A DNA stretch of 64,000 nt, taken from the NCBI GenBank assembly GCA_030015575.1, contig CM057339.1, positions 700,178,761 to 700,242,760 of the forward strand, written 5' to 3'. The notes under the pieces were generated by a model. The model was not told the DNA's origin. It ran no database searches and saw only the letters and a list, made by a program, of their open reading frames with translations. The stretch is from Agapanthus africanus. Taxonomy: Eukaryota > Streptophyta > Magnoliopsida > Asparagales > Amaryllidaceae. A program made the position numbers and the translations under genes. Positions 33,124 through 45,330 of the stretch are shown piece by piece (positions within the stretch are counted from its first letter, which is position 1; every line of letters starts with the position of its first letter).

Positions 33124-36100
33124 TGTAACACCTTAGGATAAGGGTTAGTGAATAATTATAATTAAATAATGGTTTTTAATAAAAAGTTTACCAAATTGTG
33201 TTTTAAATATTTTTCCTAATCTAATAAATATTTTTCCAAAATTTTCTTAGGCTTGCACACATATGTGCATGTAAACTAGGGTTTTTAAATTAAGTAAATA
33301 CAATAATTATTAACCATGGTGGGTTAATTTTAGGATTAAGTCCTTTGGGTTTAAAGTAAGTTTAATTAGCTAATTAAAAAGGTTGCTTTAATTTGAATTT
33401 TAGATTTAGTGTTGACTTGTGTGAGAGGGAGAGAATGCATCATGGCTTTAGGCCATGCTTGCATTAAATGAAGTGAGAGAGAGGGGGGGGTGACTTTTGT
33501 GTGATGATTGTAGCCTCTCATTTTGCTTGTATTTTCTCTCAAACTCTCACACTCACTCACACACACCCACACACTTACCTTCAGCCCAGAACCCCAGCTC
33601 CTGAAGCAGCAGCAGCAGGAGAAGAAGCAACAGCAGCAGCAGAAAGAAGCAGCAACAGCAGCAGCAAAGTTCAGCAGCAGCTGCAGTGAGCACCAACAGC
33701 AAGTGCAGCCTCTTCCCTCCACTTCTCCACCTTCCTCCAGCTTCCTAGGGTTAAGTATGAGGTATATTTCCTAACTTAGTCCCTAGTTAGCTTGGTTAGT
33801 GTAGATTTGCATCGGTTAATGGATATTGGTGCGTTTTAGTGCGATATGGGATGTTTAATAGGAACTTTGTGCTTATAGGATGTAAGTTGGTTCGAGTAGG
33901 ATGATTGAGGTCTGTTGAGGCCATTGTAACCTAGTCCAACCCCGATTACACTAAAATACCACCAGTTTCATATTTGATGCAAATGTCGTATTTGGGCAAA
34001 ATGTGAGTTTTCTGGAACTGCTATTGACCCGGTGAGTGCAGAATGATTTTGGGAAGACTGTAGTGTAGTGGAGTAGAGCTGATACCACAGGTGAAACCCG
34101 ACCCCCATACTGCTACAGTAGGCCGCCAATTTCCTCATTCTGGCCGCCAATTGCGGCCAGATGGGTAGGGTTTGGGTTAGGGTTTGGTCCAGTGGGTGTC
34201 TGCCATTGTGTGTAGTGTTTTGGTATATATATTTTTAGGAGTTTGGTTCTGTAGAAAAATCTGGGACCAAATACCTATTTTCCCGTTTTCTAAACCTTCG
34301 CGACACGCGCGATACGTGAAGTAGGTTTGGGTTTCTGCGTATCGCGGCGCGTCGGGGTAGTTTCGTGGCGCGTGATTACACGTTTTAGCGTATCGCGCAC
34401 ACGCGCGATTGGTTTGCGACATGGGTTTCTTGTTGGATTATAGTGTTGCGTTTTTGTAAATTAAGCTTATGTGTGATATGTGTATGTGATTCTTGGTTCG
34501 CAGGCCAGTGAGACGGACGCTGTGAAGAAGGGCAAGCAAGTGGTTGGATACACTTAGCGCAAGACACTGTGAGTAGATTTCACATCTACGGGGATATCGC
34601 CCGCATGGCGTTATGCGTCAGGGCTGATAGGACTTTATTATTATATGTTGCATGCATCCCATAGATTGTCATCGCATATTGCATTCTCTGCTGTGTTGAT
34701 ATATATATTGCTTAGAACTGATAGAACACCGCACCATTACTAACGGTTTATGCTGCACGGGCACTATTTACATGCTACACACACACCGTTAGTAACTGCC
34801 ATGCCACACTCACTGTAGAGCTGCCATGATTATATTGCTAGAGTTCGCTTCATGTGTGATTTGATATGATTTTCATGTATATTGGGAGCCGCATGACATC
34901 TTTTAAAACCGGAAATGAAATTACTTTAAAAAGCGGTTTTCCCCCTTATACCCATACCATGGATTGATGTATATTGTACCTCGCATTGGATTTACTATTG
35001 GTATTGGATTTTCATGTGATTTCTGTTTTGAGGACCGTGGAATTATTTAAGGAAAGATATGCTATTTGAAAAACCCGGTACCTCGTGATATGATATTTTG
35101 GTGTGTCCACCATGCGTTTTCTCGGTGCTGAGACGTGTGCTTGAAACCCGATTCGAGGAGTGGATGTTCCGTTTACGGGTTCGTGGTGGGCCCGGTATGG
35201 TTCCCCTCGGCGAGATGATCGATGGGATTTGCCGATTGAGCCTGGAGGCGGGCGAGTACCTACCGGTGATTGGTTGGACCTGGCAGTTGTCCGGAGGATA
35301 CTGACCAGAGTCGAGTGATGGATGCGGGATGATCCGTGCTGCCGGGGCCAAGGGCCGATACCGCAGACAGACCCCGTGGGGCCGGTCCGAATTGACGGCG
35401 CCCGATATTCGAGGATTTACGTGTCGATGCTGGACACGAGTATTTTATGATGTTTTGGGTGCCGATGTTGGGCACTCGTGATTCCTCCGAGATATACAGG
35501 ATTTGAGGGCCGATGGGTGTGCCGGCGCCTGAGTATATGTGGGATTTGGGTGCAGTTTGAGGCACCGATCATTATTTTCCATGTTGACATGGTCCATGTA
35601 GATATTATTTATCCCATACTCAGTATTGATTACTACACATCTCATCCTGTGGCATTTACCTGTTAGAGTACATGCATTACTATTGTATCTACTGTTGACA
35701 TGCATTGATGTCATCTGCTGGCATTAGTAGAGCCACGCTATATGTGCATGCTTGCGATCACCTTTATATGTTATCTCTATTCACGAGTTGGCAACTCACC
35801 CCCGTTGTGCCACAGTGTTTGCAGGTTGCCCTTGGGAGTAGTCACGGCTGGCTGTTATCGCATCTTTTGGCACAGATACCCCTTTTGAGCAGAGATAGCC
35901 TTTTTGCTGTTTAGGTGGGTTTCGTATGGTATCTGTTATCTTTCAGTTGTATATTGATATATCTAGTATTCTCCATCTACTTTCTGTATTGACTTAGAGA
36001 CAGTTGTGAGGACGATATGTATGGTTTTATTTTCTGGTGTCGAGCTCGCATGTGAGCCGACTTTACTTTATGCAGTCTCATCTTTTATGATATTGTCCTT

Positions 36101-36450
36101 GTTTTACTGTGTATTCTTCGCTACGGCGTCGTATATCATATTGTGATGCTTTATTCATGTCACTTATTATTTCTGCTACACCTTGCTTTTACCCGACTTT
36201 CGGGGCTAATGTTTTAAAAAGGGAAATGTTACCAAAACTATAAAACTTATAACTATTGAACTTAAAAAGGATTTCTACTAAAAAAAAAGGAAGTTTTTCG
36301 GACATGTACGATTGTTTTTTTTACAAAATGTTTTAAATCACTCTATATTTATTGGTTTTGATTTCTGGGTTCGGCTTACTTAGCCGCGTTGCGCCTGTAG
36401 ACGTTGCGTGGTTAAGTGCCGGTCACGAGTCGAATTCTCGGGTCGTGACA
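33124..36450 (+). repeat. 3' LTR of the Tekay element
   Basis: 3327 bp, same length as the 5' LTR and just over 99% identical. The CAG-repeat tract and a small insertion/deletion near 34950 are the main length differences, and they balance. The ORFs here mirror those in the 5' LTR. Confidence 0.95.
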
Positions 36451-36455
36451 TACTC

Positions 36456-37200
36456 ACTCATTGTTTGAGATAGAAGACAAGATGAAGAAGAAAAAATGAT
36501 TAAGAAGCAGAAATAAAATGCGGAAAGACTAATAAAAAGACTACCTTTATTGATCAACTATTGCATACAACTTTCCATACAAAGTAGATTACAAAGAACC
36601 CTAATTTTTCTCTCGCTCTCTCTCTTGTTGGAGGGTATGACTAGCTGATGATCACCTGGTTGCGTGGATCGCTTTAGACCTCTTGATCACTTCGGTTTGA
36701 TGATTTTAGACGTGAAGCACTCGGTCCTATTTATAGTCACCATAGACAGAAACCCTAGATTCCATATAATAATATATGCTGTTAAAATCCTACCCATAAA
36801 ATCTTAAATCCTAGACCATCAAGAGGCCGCGGATCCGCCGCGAATATGGTAGTTTGGCTGTCCAACCGCGGCGACATGGTGGGATCAAGTTCTGGGATTT
36901 TTTGTGCTGTATTTTGTTGACATTTGGAGATCTCTTCGATATCTGGATTTTGATAATAATGCTCTGAATATCTGCCATTGCTAAATCTTACGATTTGCTA
37001 CTATATTTCGGCAGATTTGATTCCGACATCTCGAATCTCTTGGATTCCAGACCTGATCTAATATTTGCACAATATCTCAAATCAAAGTGTTAGTAATATT
37101 TGGTGTTTTTGAGATTTTATCTTAACCATTTTATATGATATTAAATCTTAAGAATATAGTTAGAGATATTTGATATGATATGCATATTTTAATTACTAAT
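36456..37200 (-). repeat. Athila/Tat-like LTR, 5' part, with TATA box and GC-rich inverted repeat
   Basis: This continues the fossil at 24182-24843 across the Tekay insertion. On the minus strand CTATAAATAGGA (about 36725-36737) is a clear TATA box, and TCAATAAAG downstream is a polyadenylation-like signal. A GC-rich inverted repeat (36824-36890) lies ~90-150 bp before the TATA box. The outer LTR end is not identifiable; 37200 is an estimate. Confidence 0.45.
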
Positions 37201-37606
37201 ATTTTATATAAATATTATATGCATGTATTTTCACTCATTATGTTAAATATAATGTAGAAACATATAATAATAAACTTTTTACAAATAAACCCACATATGT
37301 TCTATATTTACAAGAAATATCTTTAAGTACTTAACAAAAGTCGCTAGGGAAAATGTTCATACTAATGTGCAATCTTTTAGACTAATCAGTGCTCTAATTG
37401 ATAAGAAGGCGTGCGACTGGAATATATTGCGAGGGAATTAAAAGTAGAAGAACAAAAATGATGAGATGTTCCGAGTCTAATAATTTGAAGGCCGGCATAA
37501 GGTTTTTAGGATAATTTTTGAAGTCGATGAGAATAATTCAAGGATGTATATAAGGGGTAATTATGGATGCAACCAAGAAGGAAAAGAATTGATTGGAACT
37601 TAAAAA
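37201..37606. other. AT-rich stretch, nothing recognised
   Basis: AT-rich sequence with no domain, repeat end or RNA gene that I can recognise. It is probably the interior of a decayed Gypsy element given its neighbours. Confidence 0.4.
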
Positions 37607-37917
37607 TTAAGAGAAATCCAACAAGTGATAAACGGTAAAAGGGTAAGGAACAGATAAAGATAATGCAGTTACAAAGGCTAAGATCGGGGCTACTAGTATC
37701 GTACGACTTGTTTTAAAGGCGGAAGAAGGATGGTCTAAGGAATGCAAGTTAGGAGATAACTTGACTGGAATCTTAAAGGACGATGAATGCCGGTGATTGG
37801 GAATCTCGAACAATACCCTCCTTTGATTATAGTCGAAAGTAGCGTACAAGTCCCTAACCAGTCCATGCCTAGTAACTCCCATAGAAAGTAGTCATTACAC
37901 AATTCCATTATTTGCAA
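37607..37917 (-). pseudogene. Decayed Ty3/Gypsy protease fragment
   Basis: Minus-strand reading shows LLGMDWLG followed by FDYNQRRVLFEIPNH, the conserved end of Ty3/Gypsy protease. It is short and broken, with a few breaks, and neither the rest of pol nor LTRs can be joined to it. Confidence 0.5.
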
Positions 37918-38561
37918 ATATTTTTTCTTTTTATATTTTTCAAATCATTGTAAATCTTTTAGTTTTTATTCTTGAATTTTCAAATCTTAAAATTCTCTTA
38001 ATTTTTTGTAAAATAGTTTTTTAAAATAAAATTGAGTTAGTTGAGATTTTTATTTAGGTTTTTTATATCCCCCATCAAATTTTCTCTTATTTTAAAAATT
38101 CTCTTTAATTTTTCATATTTTATATTTCTCTCTCAAATCTATTAGATATTTCATATTTCTCCTTAAAAAATTCATCCAAAAATTAACCCGATTTTATGTT
38201 GGTCGATATTATTTTCTATCAAACTATTATCATCATATACTATTTATATTTATATCTATATCTATATCAAAATAAGTCTCTTCAAATCTTTTTTTCTATT
38301 ATTAACTATATTTTTTTAATCTGTATCTTTTTAGTTTAATTTTTGGATTTTTAAATGTTTAAAAATTATTTAACCTTTTTCTATATTTTGGGGCTTTGCA
38401 ATCTTTTCAATTTGTTTGAAGTCTTCTTATATATTATTTTTGGAAAAACTAAACAATAAAAGTAAATCATTTTCAAATCACTTTAACATAAACTTATTAA
38501 TATGTTCTCAGATCAGTCTCTTTTTATTTTTTTACATGTACCATGCATGAGGATGTGTTCT
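37918..38561. other. AT-rich stretch, nothing recognised
   Basis: Very AT-rich (long T/A runs) with no coding potential or repeat boundary. It ends where Copia I begins. Confidence 0.5.
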
Positions 38562-40702
38562 TGTTGGATATGTATTCCTTAGAGACCATTATTGTATAGT
38601 ACATGATTGTATGTTACATGTTCATACTTGGGATATATATGTACAGGACAGTCTTACTCGATATAATAGTATGCTATCTGGTTTGTCTTTTACCTTAACA
38701 CATGTATATGTTCTATTTATATTACGTATCTCGAATACATGTTGGTAAAGCCCATAGGATCTTTGCTTGACTACTAGAGTTGCGATGACGATCATACTTG
38801 TGTGGTCTAGGTAGTGTATAAGCACATCCTTAAATTGTCCCTAGTCATTGGAGTTTCGAGACAGAACATCAATACTCCGGAGTAGATCAGTGTATACGTT
38901 TCTTATTTCTATAAGGGAAGGTGGCCTGTCCTGCAACCATTGGTGTACGACACCAAAGATAGTATACATGTGCTCATTAGGTTTTGAGTTACACTGGACG
39001 GATTCGCCGAGAACTTCTAGAAGGTAATATAGCTATCGTTAGATAGCCGTTTTCTGGTGACATAGGTACAAATTAGTTTTTATACCCGACATCGTCATCA
39101 GTCTCGAATGTGTTTCCACTGTACTTAGATTTCTATCCTATCACGGCTTTAAAGAGTCATGCAACAGGTTTTAGTTGGGTACAGTCCCGAAGAACTTGGG
39201 GGTAGTGAGCGATAGAAGGGATTTATCTCTCCCGGTTTAGGGAGTCAATGTCGCGTAGTGTTCGATTGGTCATCACCAAAAGATCTTGGCCAAGGCAGTT
39301 GAGATTTACTGATTGTGAGATCAGTATTTTCTTGGGATGGTTTTGAGCTATATCGACACGACTTATCGGGTTATTAGGGGTTTGATGTTTTCCACATCTT
39401 TAGACCCGATATACGATACTCTCAGACGAAAAGACTAGACTGTACGGAGATTGTTACTTTCAGGCCCAGTAAGGATACGAACGAGTTTGCTTATCGACTT
39501 TCTTTTCGTTGAATACCTGGGTAGCCGTTACGTATAGCTAGTGCCGCTACGTGCTTGTGGTTAAATCCACTACCAGTGTATTATCGAGTCTTTAAAGTCC
39601 CACACAGAGGGTTTCCCGGCTCAGGCAAAACAATGTAGCGTACGTATTTTGATACGTACTTAGTTTCAATTAAATACGTGTTTTTGTACACGTACTTTTA
39701 ATCGGACATTTTGTTAACTCTAGCCGGTTTGAAAGATAGTCAGATTATCACATTTGGATGAAATGTAAGCTAATATTATCTCTCTCTTCTAGTATCTCTC
39801 TTTTACGGTATTTGTATTTTAACATGAATACGGTATTTATATGAATACGGGTATTTTTGTCTTGATATAAATATGAGTATTTGTATCTTAATACAAATAC
39901 GGGTATTCGCATTTTATACGAATACAGTGTATGTATTTTGATACGAATACGGGTGCATGTATTTGTAGCATATACTTGTATTAGTGTATTTGTATATATA
40001 TTAATATATACATATACATACATACATACATACATATATATATGTGTGTGTGTGCGCACGCGTGCGTGTGTGTGTACACACAAATGAGGTGGCTCTCTCT
40101 TCTCTTCTCATCTCTTCTTGATTTTATGAGAATGGTGTGGACTTGTGACTCAACATGGTGAGTCACAATTCTACCCATTCAAACATAAAAGAAAGAAGAA
40201 AAAGAAAATGAAGTGATAAGATTTTATTTGGCCATGCTAGCTCATTTGCTTCATCATCACCATTAGCTTCTTCTTCTTCCTCTTTTGAGTTTTGAAAATA
40301 AAGAAAAGAAAAAGAATAGAGAGATAAAACAAATAGATAAACACTACTATATTTCTAGTGACCAATTCCTAGTAAGTCTTGTTTACTAATTGCTTCACTT
40401 AGCTTTTTAGTGTGAAGTTAGAGCCTATGTTAGGGTTCCTTCGGGTGGATCATCTTCGATAAGGAAATCGGCATCCAAGCTTGTTTCCGGAGTTCCTAGG
40501 AGCTTAAGAAGTGGAATAGAAGACGAAGAACACGACTACAAAGGTAGCTAGCCACTAACTAAGTAGTTAACTCCTAATTTACTAGTTTAGTGTTTGAAAT
40601 CGATTCTAGATCGTAGGAGTTCGTGCTCTTGTCTTGAAATTTTTTGTTTTGTATTCCGCCTTGGTCGCTAACTAGAGGCACGAGCACAAGCGTCTACTTA
40701 TA
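38562..40702 (+). repeat. 5' LTR of Copia element I
   Basis: Starts TGTTGGATATGTATTCC and ends just before the primer site TGGTACCAGAGCC (40703), 2141 bp. It aligns by eye with the other Copia LTRs (shared tracts such as GACAGTCTTACTC and the tract before ACTCCGGAGTAGA) but is clearly more diverged. It carries a run of ATACGGGTAT-type hairpins near 39800-39970 and a TA/TG/CA microsatellite at about 40000-40085. The 3' LTR is not in the window. Confidence 0.8.
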
Positions 40703-41145
40703 TGGTACCAGAGCCACCCAAACACGTAAACTAGTTTAGACGATGCTTGCGTTTTGAAACCGACAAAATTCCATTTTTCAAAACCCTTAAATTTCATGTT
40801 TCTGTTAAAAAAAATTTGGTCTCGAAATTTTTTTTGGAGTATTGAAGAAGGATGATAATGGTATGTAGATGACACAGAATGAAAACGAAACCAATCATAG
40901 AAATTTGGGCCGCCAAAAAATTTCATTTTGCCGCAAATTGCGGCCATTCTTGCTCCTTTTTGCCTTGTCTTTTTTCTGTGTCTTGGGTTTTGGAAATTGG
41001 GATTTTTGGTAAACTTCTTTTTTGCCAAGATTTCATTCTCTGTTTTCTTTGTATTCGGACAACATGGAAAGTTTAAAAATCTTGCATCGTTTATATCTTT
41101 GTGTTTGTGTATGTGTTTATAAACGTTGTCTAATTGTTATAGGTC
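40703..41145 (+). mobile_element. Primer site and truncated leader of Copia I
   Basis: TGGTACCAGAGCC at 40703-40715 is the primer site. A GGCCGC...GCGGCC stem-loop lies at 40908-40945, 205 nt downstream, the same place as in A, G and E. The leader is cut at 41145 by Gypsy J; AGGTC (41141-41145) is the likely target site. Confidence 0.7.
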
Positions 41146-41426
41146 TGTTGGGGTCAAAAGTTACATCCCGATCGACCAAGTCAAAGTCAATCAACCCCCA
41201 AGCCCAAGTCAGGACCAAGCATGGAAGGAGCCGGCTCCATGCCAAGAATGAAGCAATAAATTAGTTTAATGCATTTTTTAGAAATAAATGTATGAGAAAA
41301 TGGGCAGAAAGCTAAAATTTTGTAAGCCCCATGGCTTATGTGCAAAAAGAAATAAACATATAAGGCATGGGGTGGCACAAGTGCCATTTGGCAAAGCCCA
41401 AGAGGCTATATGTAAAGTGTGTAATC

Positions 41427-41436
41427 TATAAAGGCA
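41427..41436 (+). promoter_or_regulatory. TATA box of Gypsy J LTR
   Basis: CTATAAAGGC about 280 bp into the LTR, followed by an AT-rich stretch and the GAACC/TTAGGGTTC-type plant leader. No transcript evidence. Confidence 0.45.
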
Positions 41437-41807
41437 AATATGATGAAAAAATAAAAAAAAAACTTTCATTCTCTCAAAAAAAATTAGGGTTCTGTGCCTC
41501 CTTCTCCTTCCTCAAGGTTCTAAACCTTCTTTTTTTTTGATTTAAATCAAGAGTTTAACTCTTCTTTTCCTAAAAATAAATAGTTTTTCACCATAAAACC
41601 CACGAAGGGGAGCTCGGATCTTCCATTAAATCCCTAAAAGGGGAGATTTTTAAGTCTTACCCCTTTCTCTAAGATCGAGCCAACCGAGAGGAGGAAGGAG
41701 TCCCATCTCAAAAAATCCTATTTTGGGAAGATCCAAGCCTCAAGAGAAGATCCAGGGCTCAAAGGAGAAGATAGGGATCCCCTTTGATCATCTCTGAAAA
41801 TTTTTGG

Positions 41808-42060
41808 GAGTTCAACTCCATTTATCAAAATCTTTTAGAGTTTAACTCCATAAATAAAATCCTTTTAGGAGTTTAACTCTATTTAAAATCTTTTAGAGTT
41901 TAACTCCATAATAAAAATTCTTTTAGAGTTGAACTCCACAATAAAAATCCTTTTAGGAGTTTTACTCCATTTAAAATCTTTGGGAGTTTAACTCCATAAT
42001 AAAAAAAAATTCGGAGTGGAACTCCACAATAAAAATCCTTTTGGGAGTTTAACTCCATAA
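41808..42060 (+). repeat. Minisatellite of nine GGAGTTTAACTCC hairpin units
   Basis: Nine units of about 25-35 bp, each with a GGAGT-TTA-ACTCC-like inverted repeat followed by an A-rich AATAAAATCCTTTT spacer. The central bases vary (TTTAA, TTCAA, TTGAA, TGGAA) while the flanking GGAG/CTCC pair is kept. Confidence 0.8.
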
Positions 42061-42149
42061 AGATAAAAATCCTCCCCTTTTCTGAAAGCTTCCAAAGTCA
42101 CTCGGAAGTTTAATTCTAGATCCCGGGGTTAAGCTCCCTTTTTTCTGCA

Positions 42150-42305
42150 GGAGCCCAGCGCCCACGTCCCGGGCGTGTAAGGCGCTGGCGCCCAGCGCCC
42201 ACGCGCTTTGTACGTGGCCTGCGGGCACCCAGCGCCCATATGCCGGGCGCATGAGGCGCTGGCTCCCAGCGCTCATGTATCTTGCACGTGGCCCGCAGGT
42301 GCCCC
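42150..42305 (+). repeat. GC-rich tandem repeat in the Gypsy J LTR
   Basis: About two ~75-90 bp units built from CCCAGCGCCCA, CGGGCG and GGCGCTGG, containing the palindrome GGCGCTGGCGCCCAGCGCC. Much more GC-rich than the flanking LTR. Confidence 0.7.
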
Positions 42306-42753
42306 ACGCCCACACGTCCTTAGGATGTTACTCACCCCTCTTTTTTCCATACACTTCCCACTAAAAATACCTCCCTCGTTAGAAATAAATTCTAACTGGA
42401 CGCTGCCCCGCACCCCGCAAGAGGGCTACTAGCTCCCTTGACCCCCAGCCAGCTATCCGGGTAGCGGGACCCCCATAAACTCTGTGAGATCCCCGATATA
42501 TCCAAAACCTTTCAAAACACAACACACATACACGACACATTGAGTTCATATGACCAGTTTGACCCGTCAATCGGAGGTTCCCTCGCTTCAAAAGCGAGAG
42601 ATAATTAATAACAGCTTAGTCTGCGGCTGCCGGAGATTCGGATCCCCACAATCAATAAACCCTGCCCTACCCTACACAGGGGGAATCTGTATACGCCTGA
42701 GAAGCGCGCGCATTCCCATCTCAATGTGGTGACGAAAAACACCCTACAGATTC

Positions 42754-42767
42754 TGGCACGCCCGGTG
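42754..42767 (+). other. Primer-binding-site-like motif of Gypsy J
   Basis: TGGCACGCCCGGTG just after the LTR end, a form often seen in Tat-lineage elements. I am not certain of the tRNA. Confidence 0.6.
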
Positions 42768-42904
42768 GGACCTTTTATCTCCTCCCATATTTCGGGTTAA
42801 ACGTTCATCCAAACTCAATCAACATATATATCGATTGCCTGTACCGAAGTCATTTTTTATGTACAGGTTAACAACTTTCAGTCACAATATCGAACTCAGC
42901 AATC

Positions 42905-45330
42905 ATGTCTTCCAAGATGAGCTTCGTTTCTGACGCCACTCCGATTCCTTACGTGGTCAAGATGAATGCCCGCGTGGTTCTCCTTGCAATTCTCAGCCGT
43001 AATGGAAGGAACCGCCTCGTCAATTTGGTTCTGTCATTATCTACCCTGCTGGAAGCTCTCATCTGGTTGAGGCCCCGGCAAACCAAGTGGCCAAATGGAC
43101 CTCAAGGGGCAGGAGGCTGAACATTGTGGTCGCCAAAGCATCCCACCCTAAATGCAAATCCGTATTCAAATGGCTCTCCACTGTTCCGACTAGGGGCAAG
43201 GCCGTCAACACCAATGGAGCCACAAATCATCTCCATCAAGCTCAAACAGTGCCTTTGACAATCACGGGAGCAGGCGTATTTTCTGTACTCTCTGTCAATC
43301 GGTCTACGGCGTCTTCCCGAAGGGCCAAAACTTTCTAAGTGCTCAAAATGGAAAAATTGAGGCAGAAACGGCTCAGATATAGAGACAACAAAAGGCCCAG
43401 GGCTCTGGCCAAATTGAACCTTATGAGATTCCAAGAGCAGGGTTACCCTGCATCGCCAGATGAGTCAGTCGTAAAAGTCAGCAACTCTTTTGAACTCCTG
43501 AAGTGGGTTCAGAAAAACACCAAGACCGCCACAATCAATAAGACAACAGTCCGAATGATGTACAAAGAGACGTGTCCCAGCCTCAACAGAGAAAGCATAA
43601 CACCGTCTCTTCAAGAGTCTATCAAGCGCTTTGTTCCGCGCGAAAACAGCGGGGCAAAGCCAAAAAGGAAGCGCCGGCACCATTCAAGAACCCGATTAGG
43701 CTAGCTGCTTTCAGTCGATTTCCCGTTATTGAAACAGGAGGGCCACGACATCGATCCGCAAAATCAGCTGCAAATAATGAAAAGACGGCTGGATATGTTA
43801 TCTATATGGTCTATATGGCGGGCGCGCATCCCAGTGACAACTTACGCAGCAAAAGCAAGGATGGGGTCACTACATTCCAAGCCCAATCTGGCTTGAATGT
43901 GGTTGCCATTTCCCAAGATCAACCACATCCGCTGGATGATGAAAACCATCTCGATGAGGCCGATAAGCAGAAGGACCCCTCAGTCTATATGGAATCAAGC
44001 TCGGACAGTGAAGAAGAGCCAACTTTCTGTCCCAGGACCGCAGGTCAAGAGCTGCTTCAATAGCTTCGAAAATAGCTCAGGAGCAAAGATAAAGAGATGG
44101 CCAAGCTTTACTCCAAAATAGACGGCTTGACGAATGTCGTGTTGCAGCTCATGTCTCAAATTTCCCGGATGCCATCCAATCAAGCACAAGTTTCCACTCA
44201 TGAGCTAGGTGATAACGACCCAAAGCATCCAATGCATGTCCCTTTAGGTCCGAGTATAGGCAAGCCACACGGAAGCCGCTCACATTCTACTTCAAGGGAT
44301 GCCCTGGCCCAAGATGGCACCATCACGCTAACACAAGATCGGATAATGGATTTGGTCACCAGTAAGGTTAAAACATTGGTGGCCAAAGCTGAATCTCAGA
44401 AAGAAATTAGCAGTAGTGGACGGCCCGATCTCACACAGTATGATCTGATTAAGTTCCCGAGCGGCTACGTCATTCCTAAGTTTAGAAGATTTGACTGGAA
44501 GGGAAACGCAAATCAGCACATTGCCCGCTTTAAAGCATCGTGCGGAAATACATGGGGCAATGATACACTCATTCTTCGTCAGTTTGTCAACAGCCTGATC
44601 GTTGTTGCTTTCGACTGGTATGCGAGCGTACCAGACGTGTCTATCACCACTTTTGACTAAATGGAGTTTCTATTTCGACAAAAGTTCATGAGCGTCAGTG
44701 ATAAGATCTCCATTGCTGACCTTGTGAGGACCAAGCTGGGGAAGAACGAAAGCAATACGGAATTAATTGTCCGATGGCGTAATCTCAAGGTCATGTGTGA
44801 ACCGCCGCTAGAGCAGGACCAGCCCGTCAGCCTCCTCATTGGGAACCTCAGCAATTGGATGGTCCTATTCTTGTATACATCATGCCTCAAGACGTTTCAG
44901 GAGCTGACCAAGAAAGTCTAAATGCTGGAACGCTCAAATCAAGAGTCTACCCCGGACCCTCAGAGAGACAAGACTTGGAAGAGCAAGAGGGAAGACAACC
45001 ATAGAAGCGGGAATTCCAGCAATACTAATATCTTTAATGCGTCCGACAATGAAGACAAGAGAAGGGCGGGCGGACAAAAAACCGATCGATCGCAAAAGTC
45101 AGTACTGGGAGGAGTAGGAACAACTTTGGAAGAGATAAAAAGTAAGGTCTACTCTTTCAGAAGGGACAAGATCCAGAAGATATTCAGGGATGCCTTGAGG
45201 AATGGTTTACAACTGCCGAACCCAAAGAGGCCGCATGAAGCAAGCATGACTGACAACCCTTTGTATTGCCCATACCACAGAATTCTAGGTCACGTTATCG
45301 AGGATTACTACGTATTCAAAGACTAGGTCG
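42905..45330 (+). pseudogene. gag region of Gypsy J
   Basis: Reads in pieces. The recognisable core (about 44440-44920) has SGYVIPKFRRFDWKGNANQH and related Tat-type Gag motifs, followed by a CPYHRILGHVIEDYYVFKD finger at about 45265-45325. The first part is basic and repetitive in composition with no known domain. Heavily broken. Confidence 0.7.

Larger units (their letters stand above)
24844..36450 (+). mobile_element. Complete Tekay/Del-type chromovirus (Ty3/Gypsy)
   Basis: An 11.6 kb element with 3327-bp LTRs at both ends (TGTAACACC...TGACA) and the target duplication TACTC on both sides (24839-24843 and 36451-36455). It has an initiator-Met-type primer site (28175-28186) and a polypurine tract before the 3' LTR. 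Gag, protease, reverse transcriptase, RNase H, integrase and a C-terminal chromodomain follow in the usual order, which identifies a chromovirus; the chromodomain type and long LTRs fit Tekay/Del. The LTRs differ at roughly 25-30 sites, just under 1%, so insertion is recent on an evolutionary scale (a few hundred thousand years at commonly used plant rates). It is structurally whole, but the coding part has about four breaks. It is the only element in the window with both ends and target repeats. Confidence 0.95.
41146..42748 (+). repeat. 5' LTR of Gypsy J
   Basis: Starts TGTTGGGGTC and ends CCCTACA, 1.6 kb. A TATA box CTATAAAGGC lies at 41427-41436. A minisatellite (41808-42060) and GC-rich repeats (42150-42305) fill its second half. 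Confidence 0.7.
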
